A stretch of 64,000 nucleotides of DNA from Irpex lacteus. Its lineage: Eukaryota; Basidiomycota; Agaricomycetes; Polyporales; Irpicaceae. Location: contig MQVO02000003.1 of NCBI GenBank assembly GCA_001986395.2, forward strand, positions 868,001 through 932,000. The letters run 5' to 3'. Below the pieces are notes generated by a model that saw only the letters and a list, made by a program, of their open reading frames with translations, was not told the DNA's origin and ran no database searches. Below, piece after piece: positions 25,083 through 36,197 of this stretch (positions are counted from its first letter, which is position 1; the number at the start of each line of letters is the position of its first letter). Made by a program: the position numbers and the translations under genes.

Positions 25083-25800
25083 CTGAACGCAGGCATGAGC
25101 TGACTGGCATCAATCTCAATGCCATAATACTCAGAAAGCTGTGACATTATCCAGTGCAAAACAATCAGGTTTGACGAGATAACACAAGCACGCTGATACT
25201 TAGCATGAAACAAAAAAGTTGAGATGTGCCTGCAGTGTCATTCCAACCCAGCCGTACTGCGTATATGTCGCACGATTCATCCAAAGGGACTCAGGAGCAG
25301 AGAAGACTAGAGCACCTGTCATCTCGGGAGTGATATGAACTGGCAAAGGCTGATACGGATGGGAACCGAGGGGACGCTTAGCTTCATCAGTGATGAAGGG
25401 GGTGGAGGGATAGCTGATGAAATTGCAACGGATCTCCCAGCCCTGCAACTCTTGGTCCTGAGGGACAAAAGGAGCCGTACCTCCGTGACACAAGAGACTA
25501 GAATAAAACAGCTGCGACATGTAGTTGAGTTCCACCAGACACTAATGCCAAGGAAATGAAGGCGCCCAAGCTTGCAGTCGTCGTTCTGACTCAGGTCGAA
25601 GAGTCCTTGTTTGATTTGCCTAATTTCCAAAATTTAATGAGTGCGTAATGATTTTGTAGTGTGAAAGCAGCACGTTTCCAGCCAATCTCGCAAGCCACCT
25701 TGTGAGCGGAATCATCCAATCGCATCAGGCTCGCATAGAGAAGAACCTTCACATTGTAATGCACTATGGATTCGCCACTACCGACATGATACAGAGCGTA
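25083..25800 (-). pseudogene. Coding remnant of an unrecognised protein
   Basis: Minus-strand segments read GESIVHYNVKVLLYASLMRLDDSAHKVACEIGWKRAAF, QIKQGLFDLSQNDDCKLGRLHF, then in another phase NYMSQLFYSSLLCHGGTAPFVP...SHPYQPLPVHITPEMTGA and finally MSQLSEYYGIEIDASQLMPAF before a stop near 25083. The composition is strongly protein-like, but frames change without clear GT-AG junctions, so it looks decayed. The right end is cut by AT-rich repeat sequence at about 25800. Function unknown; an oxygenase- or transposon-associated protein is possible but is not shown by any motif. Confidence 0.35.
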
Positions 25801-28315
25801 TTATCCGTCCAACAACATGATTGATAGTAGTTTTCATGAGCATCGTATATTTCAATTCAAATTGATTCAGGTGGGTGATTTTATACACAGTATTATTGCA
25901 GATACCGACTACTCTTACAGCAAATATTTCGGTGATTTTAGAGTGCTTGACGCTGCCAAAAAGTGTAATAAAAGTGCTCAAGACATACCTCCCATATATG
26001 GATGTTGCAAGATTTTTAGCCACCACTGTATAATAACTCAATCTTTCAACTTACTTTTGATATTATCAAAAATAACTATTATACTTGGTCAGTAACATTT
26101 TTGTTGCTCTCAATAATGAAATGATATTATTAGCTACCTATCACAGTAATAGTCTTATACATTGCTAACAACATCCCTACACTTACCTCAAACATGATCT
26201 ATAATGATCAAGATATGTTTCAAGTTTTCTATAAATCAAACTTTCTTACTTTTATTACTGAGATAACTAACAATACTTACACTCTAATGCTCTCATACTT
26301 ACTCAGTAACACTCTCGATTTACAGCAGACATTGATCACAGTAACTCAAATTTTTGTTTTTTGAAAATGAGTAAATTGAGTTTTGTTACTTTTGTTACTC
26401 AAGTAAGTGATATTGTTTATCTCTATTACAACCTTTATTATGATCTCTTATCTATCTCAGTTGTACTTTCAAGCAGATATGATTAAAGAAATAAGCAATT
26501 TATGAGTTTGACATTTAGTAAGTAACATTTTATTATATCACTTACTCAGAAAATAAGTGTGTATTTACTCAAGCATCACTCTCAAACTAACTCTACTTAC
26601 ACTTTAAATAAATGCTGAGACTACCATAACAAGCATGTAAACCATCTATAAAAGGATTGATTAGTTTTAAAAGTGCTGCAATTAAAATATAGGTTGAGTT
26701 TAGCTTCGTTTGAGCTGATGTAAGCATGCTGAGGCTGATTCATGGACAGGCGCCCACAAACAGCGCCTGTCCATGAAACAGCCTCATCTGTATCATGTCA
26801 TCCCCAAGGCCTGAAGTTCAAATCCTGCTGAGGGAAAATTCTTTTAGCCCAAATATTGCTCATTTTGACCTGGCAAAATCACATAAAAATCAGAATATAT
26901 TATAGGGTCATGATCACATATTTACTATGCAGTAATCTATCACATAACATGGCATATCACTGATGATCAGTAAGTCTTCTGTGTATGTTTTGAGGTATTT
27001 TGTGTATTTACATATTTAGATGTGATTTGATTGACACCAAATTTCACCCAGGCATTCACCTTATACTCTAGATTGCTGTGTTTAGATTTTGTACGAATCC
27101 ATATAGGAGTTCAAGAGATATCTGAAGATATCTGCTAGATCTAGTTAGATCTGACATTGATAAGCATTTTGTGAAAGATCTAGCCATCAGTATGACATAA
27201 TTCTTGTAGATCCATGATTTCAGAAGCTCTCAGATCATATCTAGACAAAGTTGTCATTAGCCAATCCGAGGCCACCATCAATTTGATGCCTCATCACAAC
27301 TGTGCAAACGATCACATAAGCGCTCAAATAAGCGCCCGTGATTCCTATCTGACCTTGATGCCATCACCTGGCCACACTCACATCATGTATGCTGTCTAGA
27401 TCAGTTGTACTCTTACTAGGACCAGGAAATGGAGTTTTTTTTAATCTGGCCACTTTTCAAGCTGTTACGCTTTGGGCGCTTAATCATTGATACCATCAAT
27501 ATAGACTATAAGCACTTCTTATCCGGTAGCTAGAAGTCAGTGAAATGCATGTGTACAATACTTTGAAAGTGGGCCTACAACAGCTACTAATATGTTTGTA
27601 GTCCTAGTATTACTGGTGTCTATACAAACTTAGGTTCCCACACTTAGGAGACAGATCGCGTTGCATCTCACAAGAGCACAATGTGCTGGCATACACTGGA
27701 ACAATTTACTTCGTTCCTCAGAAATTGTAACATGCTCTATATACCCAATATCACTATCCTAAAGTTTCTAAAAGATCCCTACCTGTTCAGATGCTAGAAA
27801 AGGATCTGTGTACATCAGATTCAGATCTAGCCAGATCTGATATTGATCCGCATTTTCTACACTTTCTAGGCATCCTCTGGACAAAGTAATTATATATTCT
27901 GAATCTCATAAGTCTAGAGAACATTTCTGTATCAATTTGCCCTAAGACATCCAGGGGGCTGCGTCCCATCAATTGTGTGGCCACGATCACATCAGGGAAA
28001 ATGTCTCTTCCTAATTATATTGAATTAGAGTCTAATTATCCATAGTAGGTAGTTAGGCCAATTATCCCGCTTAGGTATGTGCACAATTATCCCGGAAGAA
28101 ATTATCCATATTATATTAGGAGATTTAGTGTACAGTAGGAGTATTGTACATGATTATCTACATGTAGTGATACTCAGCTTGTCCTCTTGCTTGGTTCTTA
28201 CAAGAGCACTTTGCTTGATGCATAAGCCAATCAACAAGGCAACATACCTATTGTCCTACTCCTGTTGTCATTGTCAAACGAAGGCGACAAGGCCTGAATT
28301 TTTCGAGCAATGTAT
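25801..28315. other. AT-rich repeat-like DNA without genes
   Basis: Rich in GTAAGTAA/TTACTTAC motifs and AAGCGCCC/GGGCGCTTA motifs shared with the rolling-circle-like families, and it holds a long hairpin (26731-26785) followed by a T-arm-like GAAGTTCAAATCCTGC (about 26811-26826). It is probably another, more diverged element of that group. I could not find its ends. A cluster of AATTATCC repeats occurs at 28033-28110. Confidence 0.45.
26731..26785. repeat. Long hairpin, GGCGC/GCGCC core
   Basis: Arms 26731-26753 and 26763-26785 are 23 bp each, with 22 matches, and close on GGCGC...GCGCC around a 9 bp loop. The same core occurs in hairpins at 38860-38919 and 48871-48910. Confidence 0.85.
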
Positions 28316-30568
28316 ACTTGTGGTTAGCAAGGCCGGCAAGCGGCAGATTACGATTCCTGAGGCTACTGAGATGCACCAATATATATAATAAGTTACCGTG
28401 ATCATATGAGTTGTTATCTATCAGATAGACATTTAAAAACACTATTTTGAAACAAGACACACTTGATCTAAATACAATAGTATACATTAACATTAGAAAT
28501 TAGTCGAGATCATATTCAGAAGGTACGTATTGATTTTGACATCAAAATACATTGATGTCATGTTATGCTATTTAAAAGAAGCAAAATATTTAAATAAGCA
28601 CACAAGAAGAATAGGAAATGAGAGAATTGCCTTTTTAGGCAATATAATAATGTATATTAGCTATAACAATCATTCAAGCAATAGAAAACTATCAATATGA
28701 AAGTGTTTCTTATTTGCAGCAAGTCAAAGTTTGTTACTCTAGTTACACAGTTATTTTAGTGTTTTATTTGAAATTTGAGTAAGCAAAGTTTTCTTACTTT
28801 TGTTATTGCAGTAAGTAAACTCTGTTACCACTGTAATGTCTTTCAAAACACTCCAGATATTACTGAAAATATTTAAACTCCCAACTTTTACGCACACTTT
28901 CTTCATATCTTTTGAAATACTCTGCCTATGAACATTCTGAGCTCAAATTCAGAATCCTGGGGAAAATTCGGTCCAGATGACATATATATCCATTTGACAT
29001 CAAAATATATTGATGTCATGTGATCTGCATCAAAAACGAACCAATTGTCAAAATAGGCGCCCATAAACGTAAACAACACACTGTGTTACTCCTTTAGGCA
29101 ATTTAGTAGCATCTACTCTTGATGTTCTCTGAACTGATGCAATGTTTCAATTTTTCAACTATCAGTAAGTAAACTTACTTACTGCTTTGTTACTCCTATT
29201 CATCTCATATATACCCATATTTACACAGTAAACACATCTACTTACCCATCAAGCACCTACCAGTTACGTCATCAAGTTTCTTTACTTACTGGCCCAGAGC
29301 CTATACAAAGTATAGTAAGTAAGTCTTACCCATCCCTTACATACTCTAATGAGTCTCCCGGCACTCATTCTTACGCTAGAAAGCCCCCCAACACCCATTT
29401 TCAAATATATTTTCATGTATTTAAATATTTTTATATCATAGATTATGAATGTGCTGACACACTGCTAATGATGCCAGTTTCCAAATTCTCGTGATATCCT
29501 CTTAGTAGGTGGACCGGGCTCTATTTGTGCATGTTTACTATGTTTCAAATATGGAAATCCAAAGGTCACCGGTTCCAATCCTGTAGGTGCCACTTTTGCA
29601 TCCTTCTTTCAAGGCTGAAAGTGCATCAATAAAATTCGGAAAAATGAGAATATATTACGTCATACCCTCTGATATATCATGATGCTTGTACATTACATTT
29701 AAAAACACATAAATAGGTAAAAACTTTGAATCATGCACACATTTGGTGAGGAGGAAAAGAGAAAAAAATCATATCTTGTTTTCTACGAAACATATCATCA
29801 CAATTTCTCTCCCAGCTCGTCAATATACTCTATAGGGCCAGGATGCATGGCCCTGATCATTGTAATCAAAGTCTATTACTTGTTCTAGACTAGTTTGGTC
29901 GTATTTTTAGTTTCTCTCTGTGTACTTGTATCAAACTGTAGTCTAATCAGGACTGTTCTATTGACCTCATCAATTTCTGGCCACCTACATACTTGCTGAC
30001 ATGTTGATAGCATTATGTATATAGCCAGTGGGCTAATTTTGAATTTATATGTCATTCTCATCTTTTAAGGAATCATGTTAGGAATCATGCCAGGAATCAT
30101 ACCAGGAATCATGCCATGCATCATGCCACGCATGACACCATGTTATATAGTATGGGCTTACTTCAAATAGATGTACCGAGTGTAATACTAGGTGCTTGAG
30201 ATATTTACAAGGTGGCTATAAAATTTTGAAGCGGAGTTTGAAATCTCAGGTCGTTATCCAAAGCCATCCAGCTCATAACTTCCTCAAATCTCCACCTTTT
30301 GATATGAAAGTTGGATCATTCGAGATGTCTTCTCAAGGGCTATAATCTGATGTAGTTTTTGTATGAAATGAACATGTGCTGGCCCCTACATAAATCGAAA
30401 ACAGTTTGAAACCAAAAAAACGCCCGACTACATGCAAATGCTAATGAATTTGTTACCCACTGTATTGGCAGAATTAGACGCTGAGGAGCCACTCGCGTTA
30501 CGTCTCGCAGTTGTCCAAAGTGCTAGGTCGCACTGGAACGATTCTTCTTCGTACCTCAGGAATCGTGA
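28316..30568 (-). mobile_element. Family-1 rolling-circle-like element, copy I (both ends present)
   Basis: 2253 bp, complete at both termini. The right end (5' of the element) reads inward TCACGATTCCTGAGG; the left end is ACTTGTGGTTAGCAAGGCC with the inverted subterminal copy ACGATTCCTGAGG about 30 bp inside. The flanks are GTAT on the left and AATACGG on the right with no direct repeat. The internal 40 bp palindrome seen in other copies has collapsed to its right half (about 29471-29485). No coding capacity. Confidence 0.7.
30067..30140. repeat. 12 bp minisatellite in copy I
   Basis: Tandem near-copies of AGGAATCATGCC, decaying to CATGCATCATGCC units at the right edge. Same array as at 9368-9440. 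Confidence 0.8.
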
Positions 30569-32189
30569 AATACGGTGTTGAGCGTGCGATGGAGTTTAAG
30601 CTCGTATAGAATTCATTACTTACCATGTCTTCTGTGACATGAGTAGTGTGGCTGCCAGTGCGCCGTACTTGAATAACACTGTCGGCTTTGACTTAAACTT
30701 CAGAAGAGTCAGTCGCATCATCTAGCAAACAGCTCAGAGATAACTTGAAGGGAACCTGCGACAAAACAGAGGTAAGTTCACAGTATATAGATACATCCGA
30801 GATAAGCGCGGAATTAACTTACAGAATCGATGGTGAGGTGCTCGCAGGTTTGGAGAAGTAACCTGTAAGGAGTGATCAATCACATCACACTCGAGACTGC
30901 CTTGTTAGCTTACCGTTGTAATACCGTTAGCTCTGAGTATTGGTGTGTTGTCGCGGGGTACCTAGGATCTCGGAGAGATGAGCAAGAGGGCAACTAACTA
31001 ACCCCCACTCAACTCAGCTAGCAGAGGAGCTAGCGTAGATAGAGGAATCTGAGGAGACTAGGAACTTCCCTACTGAGGATTGCCGGACTATCTGGGTCGG
31101 GCTAGCTCAGGCGTTCGTAATGTTGAGGGAATGAGAAGTTAGCTTTACAGGGGCCACAAGCTTGTATGAGATGTGTGGGTGTTGAATAGAAGTCGCAGAA
31201 GAGGGCTAGATGCTAACATAGCCAAGTTCAAATGGAGGGGAAACCGAGGTTCTGTGGTTGCCGTACTAACAGGAGCTTCAGACCTTTCTTATGCAATAGC
31301 GGCACACTCTAGTTCGGGCCTAACGCAGCTGCCTTGACGGTGCCTTTGAGGAAAGTACAGTTTCTACTTACGAACCGACCAGCTTTCCAGGCTATAACGT
31401 GCAAGCGCAAGGTGCAATTACGACGCGACACTCAGAAGTTTGCTATACAAAGAGATGGAATTAAAGCAGTCTTGGGAGTGGGCAAGCGGATGACTGAGGC
31501 TCAGGGAGAGGCTATCAAAGCCTGCTCAGGGAGCTGCTAAAGAGAATGGGATTTCTCGGGGCTTTCTTGAGACGTACAGGTGTCTGCCCTTTTGAGTGAC
31601 TTTCCCTCTCTTTATATACCAGTCTCACAGGCCATTCCCGATTCTACGGTACATGAAGAAGTGTCTAGGCTATGTTAAGGAGTGTCCTAGCCTGTTCCAG
31701 GCAGAGCCCGGAACTGGAGGGCCAGATTGTAAATTTGAGATATAGAATCTAGGATTGTAATCTAGGCAAGCCCGGATTTGCAAGGGCTGTGAGGCTAGGA
31801 GTAGGCTAGGTCCGGTATGTGAGTCTAGGCCTTGAATTTCAAATAGTCTAGGCTCAAACTTTTATTCCGGGGTGCTAATGATAGTCAGCCTAATTCGTTG
31901 CTTCCATGATGCACCGTACTCGTGTCATTATGACTTGATGTCAAACACTTTTGACGCGCGACAGAGTGGGGGGCACTTTAGAAACCAACTGTCCTCAGTT
32001 GTATCTACGAGTACAGTGTATCCTATGAAGTGACGAATCGTATAGTATTTGGGATTTAAGAGTCTCGGAGAGAGAGAAAAATGAGTGTGAGAATAAACTA
32101 GCTATTTTAGGAAGAGAGTGGCGATGAAGGGTAGCGATGAACTTTGGGGAACGAGGAGAGATGTCTGTGAATGGAAATGATAGGGTTCG
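30569..32189. other. No intact gene; degenerate sequence
   Basis: Moderate-GC DNA with stop-ridden coding-like stretches near 31020-31560 and a TTTATATACC TATA-like site at about 31610, followed by sequence rich in TCTAGG/CCTAGA. It could be the decayed end of an LTR element, but no matching LTR was found. Confidence 0.35.
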
Positions 32190-32939
32190 TTACTGGCTAA
32201 AGGGTAGAGGAGGAGAGGAGTCTGAGCGAATGACCGTGTAAGGATTCATGGCTACCTGAGCGGGGTGCTCGACAGACGAAGCTACACGATACGGCACTCG
32301 GGACAGTGCGTTGGGGTGAGCTGATAACTGTGGGAGACGCGGCAGATGACAGTCTGCTCGGTTGGTGAGGGGCATGAGAGCGAGGGATTCGGGATAATTT
32401 TGGGATTGCAGGATGGGGAGGCAGTTGTCGTTGGGGTAGATGACGGCTGGCCGGCCAGCTTCATCGAAATCGCGATATCGAACCGTGGTATAGGCGGCGG
32501 GGATAGCCACCCAGAGAATTTCGGTGCTATTCCACTCCGCGGTTGCTGCGAACAACTCGATTATCACCTGCATTACCTGCCTCTCTACCACCCGGTTGAG
32601 TACGGCGTAGCCGACTTGGGGCTCAAAGTCTACCTCTGCTACGAAGATTTGAAACCATTGACCCTTGTCGAGTGTTGGGAAGAAGTATTTACGACGGTAT
32701 GGTCGGTCCAGTTGGAAGACATTTTCCGCTGGGTCGTATGTGAGGACGAGGTCGACAAGGTTAAGGTAGCCGTGAATATATTGGTGGTTGGCCTGTAGGT
32801 CGGGCCGGCGAAGGGAGAGCTCGTACAAATGCTGGGAGACCCACACAGAGCTGTAAAAGGCTGACTGTAGTCGGAATGGGATGGTGATGATCCACAGAAG
32901 GATGCGCCGGAAAAGGAGAGTGATGTCGATGGATGGCAT
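32190..32939 (-). CDS. Hypothetical protein, 249 aa (unrecognised)
   Basis: Single open frame with a hydrophobic N-terminal segment (about residues 7-24, LLFRRILLWIITIPFRL) that could be a membrane anchor or signal. It continues with HLYELSLRRPDLQANHQYIHGYLNLVDLVL, DRPYRRKYFFPTLDKGQWFQIFVAEVDF and a Pro/Ser-rich C-terminus. It is well above chance length for this DNA and GC-rich compared with the repeats. The gene at 33218 is divergent from it across a 278 bp gap, and the Ty3 pol lies just beyond, so both may be transposon passengers. No family recognised. Confidence 0.5.
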   Translation of the reverse strand: MPSIDITLLFRRILLWIITIPFRLQSAFYSSVWVSQHLYELSLRRPDLQANHQYIHGYLNLVDLVLTYDPAENVFQLDRPYRRKYFFPTLDKGQWFQIFVAEVDFEPQVGYAVLNRVVERQVMQVIIELFAATAEWNSTEILWVAIPAAYTTVRYRDFDEAGRPAVIYPNDNCLPILQSQNYPESLALMPLTNRADCHLPRLPQLSAHPNALSRVPYRVASSVEHPAQVAMNPYTVIRSDSSPPLPFSQ

Positions 32940-33217
32940 GGTGGGCGCGGATGGTAGAGTAGAAGTTCACCTTCTAACTTCGTTGAACATGTTGTTTTTA
33001 ACCGCTGAGCGAAGCATGCCAAGTAATTGATGGGGCAGAAAAGTGACAATATGTCAATGAGTGACAGCTGGGACGTTATGTTCCCATCGCCATATTTAGT
33101 CAAGCGGGGTGCTTCCCTTTTTGGTAGGTTCTTGCTAGGGTGTGCTTCGTGTGTGTAGAGTATAAAGTTCTTGTGACACACGGCGGGTAGCGACTTGTCT
33201 TTTCACTTGCTGCCCTC

Positions 33218-33950
33218 ATGTCGTTGCACTCTGGAATCTCCATACCTTCCGGCCGTGACCTGATTGAGGTCAATGGTGCTTGCTACAAGTACAGCAAGCT
33301 TATGAGCCGGGCGGTGGTGTGGCCAGTTATGTTTGATGAGGCATATGGTGGTCGGCTGGTGACTCGAATTCGCGGTCAACACCATCTTCGCCTTCGCCCC
33401 TTCCGAGGAGTTCAAATGGTGCTTCCCGATGGTGGGGACACTGAACGGGGGATTGTGGGTGGGGTTATCGGGGAGAATAGTACTCGGCTGGTGTACCCGG
33501 TATGGCTGGAGCAGTGGAACTTCGAGTACTGCGTCCTGCTTGAGCTGCCTTTTCAGCGGGCATGGGATGCGGTAAAGCTTTCTCGGGGTCTGTGGCTGTC
33601 TCATCGTGCGTAAACCAATTTTGTGGCATGTTTGTAGTGCTCATAACTCTTTGCTGGTGCAGGGGGTGATCCGATCGTTTCGGCTACGTCGCTGATACAG
33701 GTCCGCGGTGATTGGACTCTTCGTCAAGTCCAGTACGCTATTTTTCATGATTACCTTTTCGGGTTTCTTATTGATGGTGATGATTTTTCTCAGGTTTATC
33801 ATGATTAATCCGCGGCTTCGTATTGCGGCTCCGCCTGCTTGTAGGGAGCCTTCAGGCACACAAGGCAATCCAATCATGGTAGAGGATGATTTGACACCTA
33901 TCCCGCAATTTTCTGACAATCGTCCTACTATTGCCTTTTTAACGTCTTGA
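33218..33950 (+). CDS. Hypothetical protein (unrecognised), 2-3 exons
   Basis: Starts MSLHSGISIPSGRDLIEVNG. Exon 1 is 33218-33605 with donor GTGCGT; exon 2 starts at 33663 after a 57 bp intron. This junction keeps frame and gives LSHRGDPIVSATSLIQVRGDWTL. Reading straight on ends at a stop at 33806-33808 (177 aa). A second intron from 33794 (weak donor GTTTAT) to about 33848 would instead add PSGTQGNPIMVEDDLTPIP and end at 33950. Features seen: QHHLRLRPFRGVQMVLPDGGD and YPVWLEQWNFEYCVLLELPFQRAW. No family recognised. It faces away from 32190-32939 and its 3' end points at the Ty3 pol end 108 bp away. Confidence 0.45.
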
Positions 33951-34057
33951 TTATGTCTCTAGTAGGAGTGCTTAATAGTTTACCGATGATTACTTGTGGG
34001 GTAGAGTTTGTTTTGAATGTCATAGCATCTGTTTGGATTGAGAGAAAGACGGCCTGG

Positions 34058-36193
34058 TTAGTGTTGCTGAGAATATTCTTCGTCGTCATATGCTAGTTGC
34101 CAGAGCTCAGTGTTATTACGAGAATAGTAGGGTATGACACGGAAAGGGGCTATGCGGTAGCAAATGGGAGTTCCGTCAAGCTCTTGGAGTATGTAGGATC
34201 CATGCTGAGTTCGTCGAAGGACCTCATAGGGTCCTAGATAGCGCGGCTGATACTTTCTATCTGCGCTCTTTTCTATGGACACGTTTCGTACTAGCACCAA
34301 AGTTCCTGGAGCATAGTCTCCTGAGCAGAGGCTGGCCTCAAAGTGTTGCTCAAATTGCTCTTTAGATTTCAGCCGGTACTTCTTGAGAGTGTCGGCTACT
34401 TGGCGCAGATCATCATCTCGTTTTTCCAGCTGTACCATACAGGCTGCTAGTAGGTCCTCTGTTGTCATTCCAGACCGGTAGCTCTCGCTCATGAAGGAAA
34501 ACTCTGAGAGATCAAACGGGAGTAAGGGCTCTGTTCCGTGCAGTACATAAAAGGATGAAACGTTGATTGATCGCCGAATAGTGATGCGGTCCGCGAAAAA
34601 TACTAGTGGCACATATCGTGGCCATTCCGATACTGCTTCTGCTTCCCTTTTCTTGCTGTACCGCACGTGGGGTTTCTGGATCTGAGTCTGCTTGCAGGTC
34701 TTAATCAGAGCCTCACGAATAGTAAAATGACCCCTTTCGACCACTCCATTAGCTCGAGAGTTGTAGGGTGTGATCATGGTCTGAGGTAGGCCGTATCGCT
34801 TTATGAGCAGCTTGAATGCTCCTTGAACTTCGCTTCCATTATCTGTGGTGACTTCTTGAATGGCTCCGTATCGACAAAATAGACACTCCCAAAAGAAATC
34901 CTTGAGAGATTCTGAATCAATGGATTTTAAAGCACGGCCTTCAGCTGCTCCTGACAAGTCATCGCGTGCTGCTACAATACTCATGTATCCTCCTTTTGCA
35001 AGCGGCATGCGCATGACATCGATATATACTCGAGAGAACAGTGTAGTTGGCATGGAGATTCGAAGCGGGATCTGTGGTTTAATCGTGTTGCGGAGCTGGC
35101 AGGGAAGGCAGGAGCTAACGTGCTTTCGGACATCATTCCACATGTTAGGCCAATAAAAACGTTTGTGCAGGGTTTGGAATACTGCTTGCTCTCCACGGTG
35201 TCCGAGATCCTCGTGAGCTTGTTCTAATAGATCATATCTAACCGGCACGCTGATGATGGCACAAAGCGGTTGATTGATTCCATTGCGCTTATACAGCTGC
35301 TCATTTCGGACAAAGAACTTGGTCGCACATTTGATGAATCGTCTCTGCTGTTGCTCATCTTTGACAGGGGACATTTCCAAGGTAGTAAGGAAGCGGTAAA
35401 TCTCATTCAAAACCTTGTCTTCTTTTGATAATACAGCTGGGTAGGCTTGGAGGCGTGAGAATGCCGACAGAACTGGAGGTATCCCAGCGTATAGAGCTAT
35501 GTCGTCCAACCAGCTGTCGTCATCTTCAGGAATGTTGTCGTCTTCAGCAACACGTCTTCGAGATAGAGCGTCAGGGCCTTTGAATCTGTCTGCTGGTACG
35601 TGTATTAATTCAAAGTCGAAGAGAAGAATGCCTTGAATCCATCGGTTGATGGTAGCATTAGGCTGGAGGTCTGGTTCGTTGAGCATGCCTTTGATATATT
35701 TAGCATCCACTTCGACCTTCAGGTGCTTTGCTCCAATCAGGTACAGTCGGTAGGCTCGCAATGCACAGAAGAGTCCATACAGTTCTAGTTTGGGCTGAGA
35801 ATATCGGGATTCACGCTCGTTCATTGGAATTGATCCGTAGCGCGAGGGTCGCTTTCGCCCGTTATCATCCTCCTGGCTTAGAATAAATCCTACTGCAATC
35901 TTGCTAGAATCTACAGAGAGCACGATGGGGTTTTTGGACGCATAGTCAATAGGCTTGAGGGCGGGAGCTGTAGTAATAAGCTGTTTTAAAGTCTGGAAGG
36001 CCTCTTCGCGTCGATCATCCCATGTGAACTCCTCATCTTTTCGGACAAGCTCTGTGAGAGGGCGGGCAATGAGGGAATAGTTCTTGATCCATATGCGTAC
36101 TGTACCGCAAAGGCCTAGGAATCCGCGGACTTCTTTGACGTTGGAGAGTGGGGGCCACTTTAAGATCTTTTCTATCTTCTGTTCGTCAGGAAC
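34058..36193 (-). pseudogene. Ty3/Gypsy pol, 3' part: RT end, RNase H, integrase
   Basis: Open throughout this segment. From the right: end of the RT (KIEKILKWPPLSNVKEVRGFLGLC, TWDDRREEAFQTLK), then RNase H (LSVDSSKIAVGF, QPKLELYG, VEVDAKYIKGML), the integrase H2C2 zinc-binding motif (HEDLGH...CLPCQ), and the integrase core with the D-D-E triad in VYIDVM, TTDNGSE and NGVVERGH. The C-terminal part RKYQPRYLGPYEVL is typical of Gypsy integrases. It continues at 37527-37938 and 39745-40597; a solo LTR separates it from the next piece. Apart from the insertions the frame has no stops, so inactivation was recent. Confidence 0.93.
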
Positions 36194-36197
36194 ACGG

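Noticed and set aside
28033..28110. Cluster of AATTATCC motifs as a GATA-factor regulatory array
   Set aside because: No gene within reach that it could serve, and it lies in AT-rich repeat DNA where TTATC is frequent by chance.
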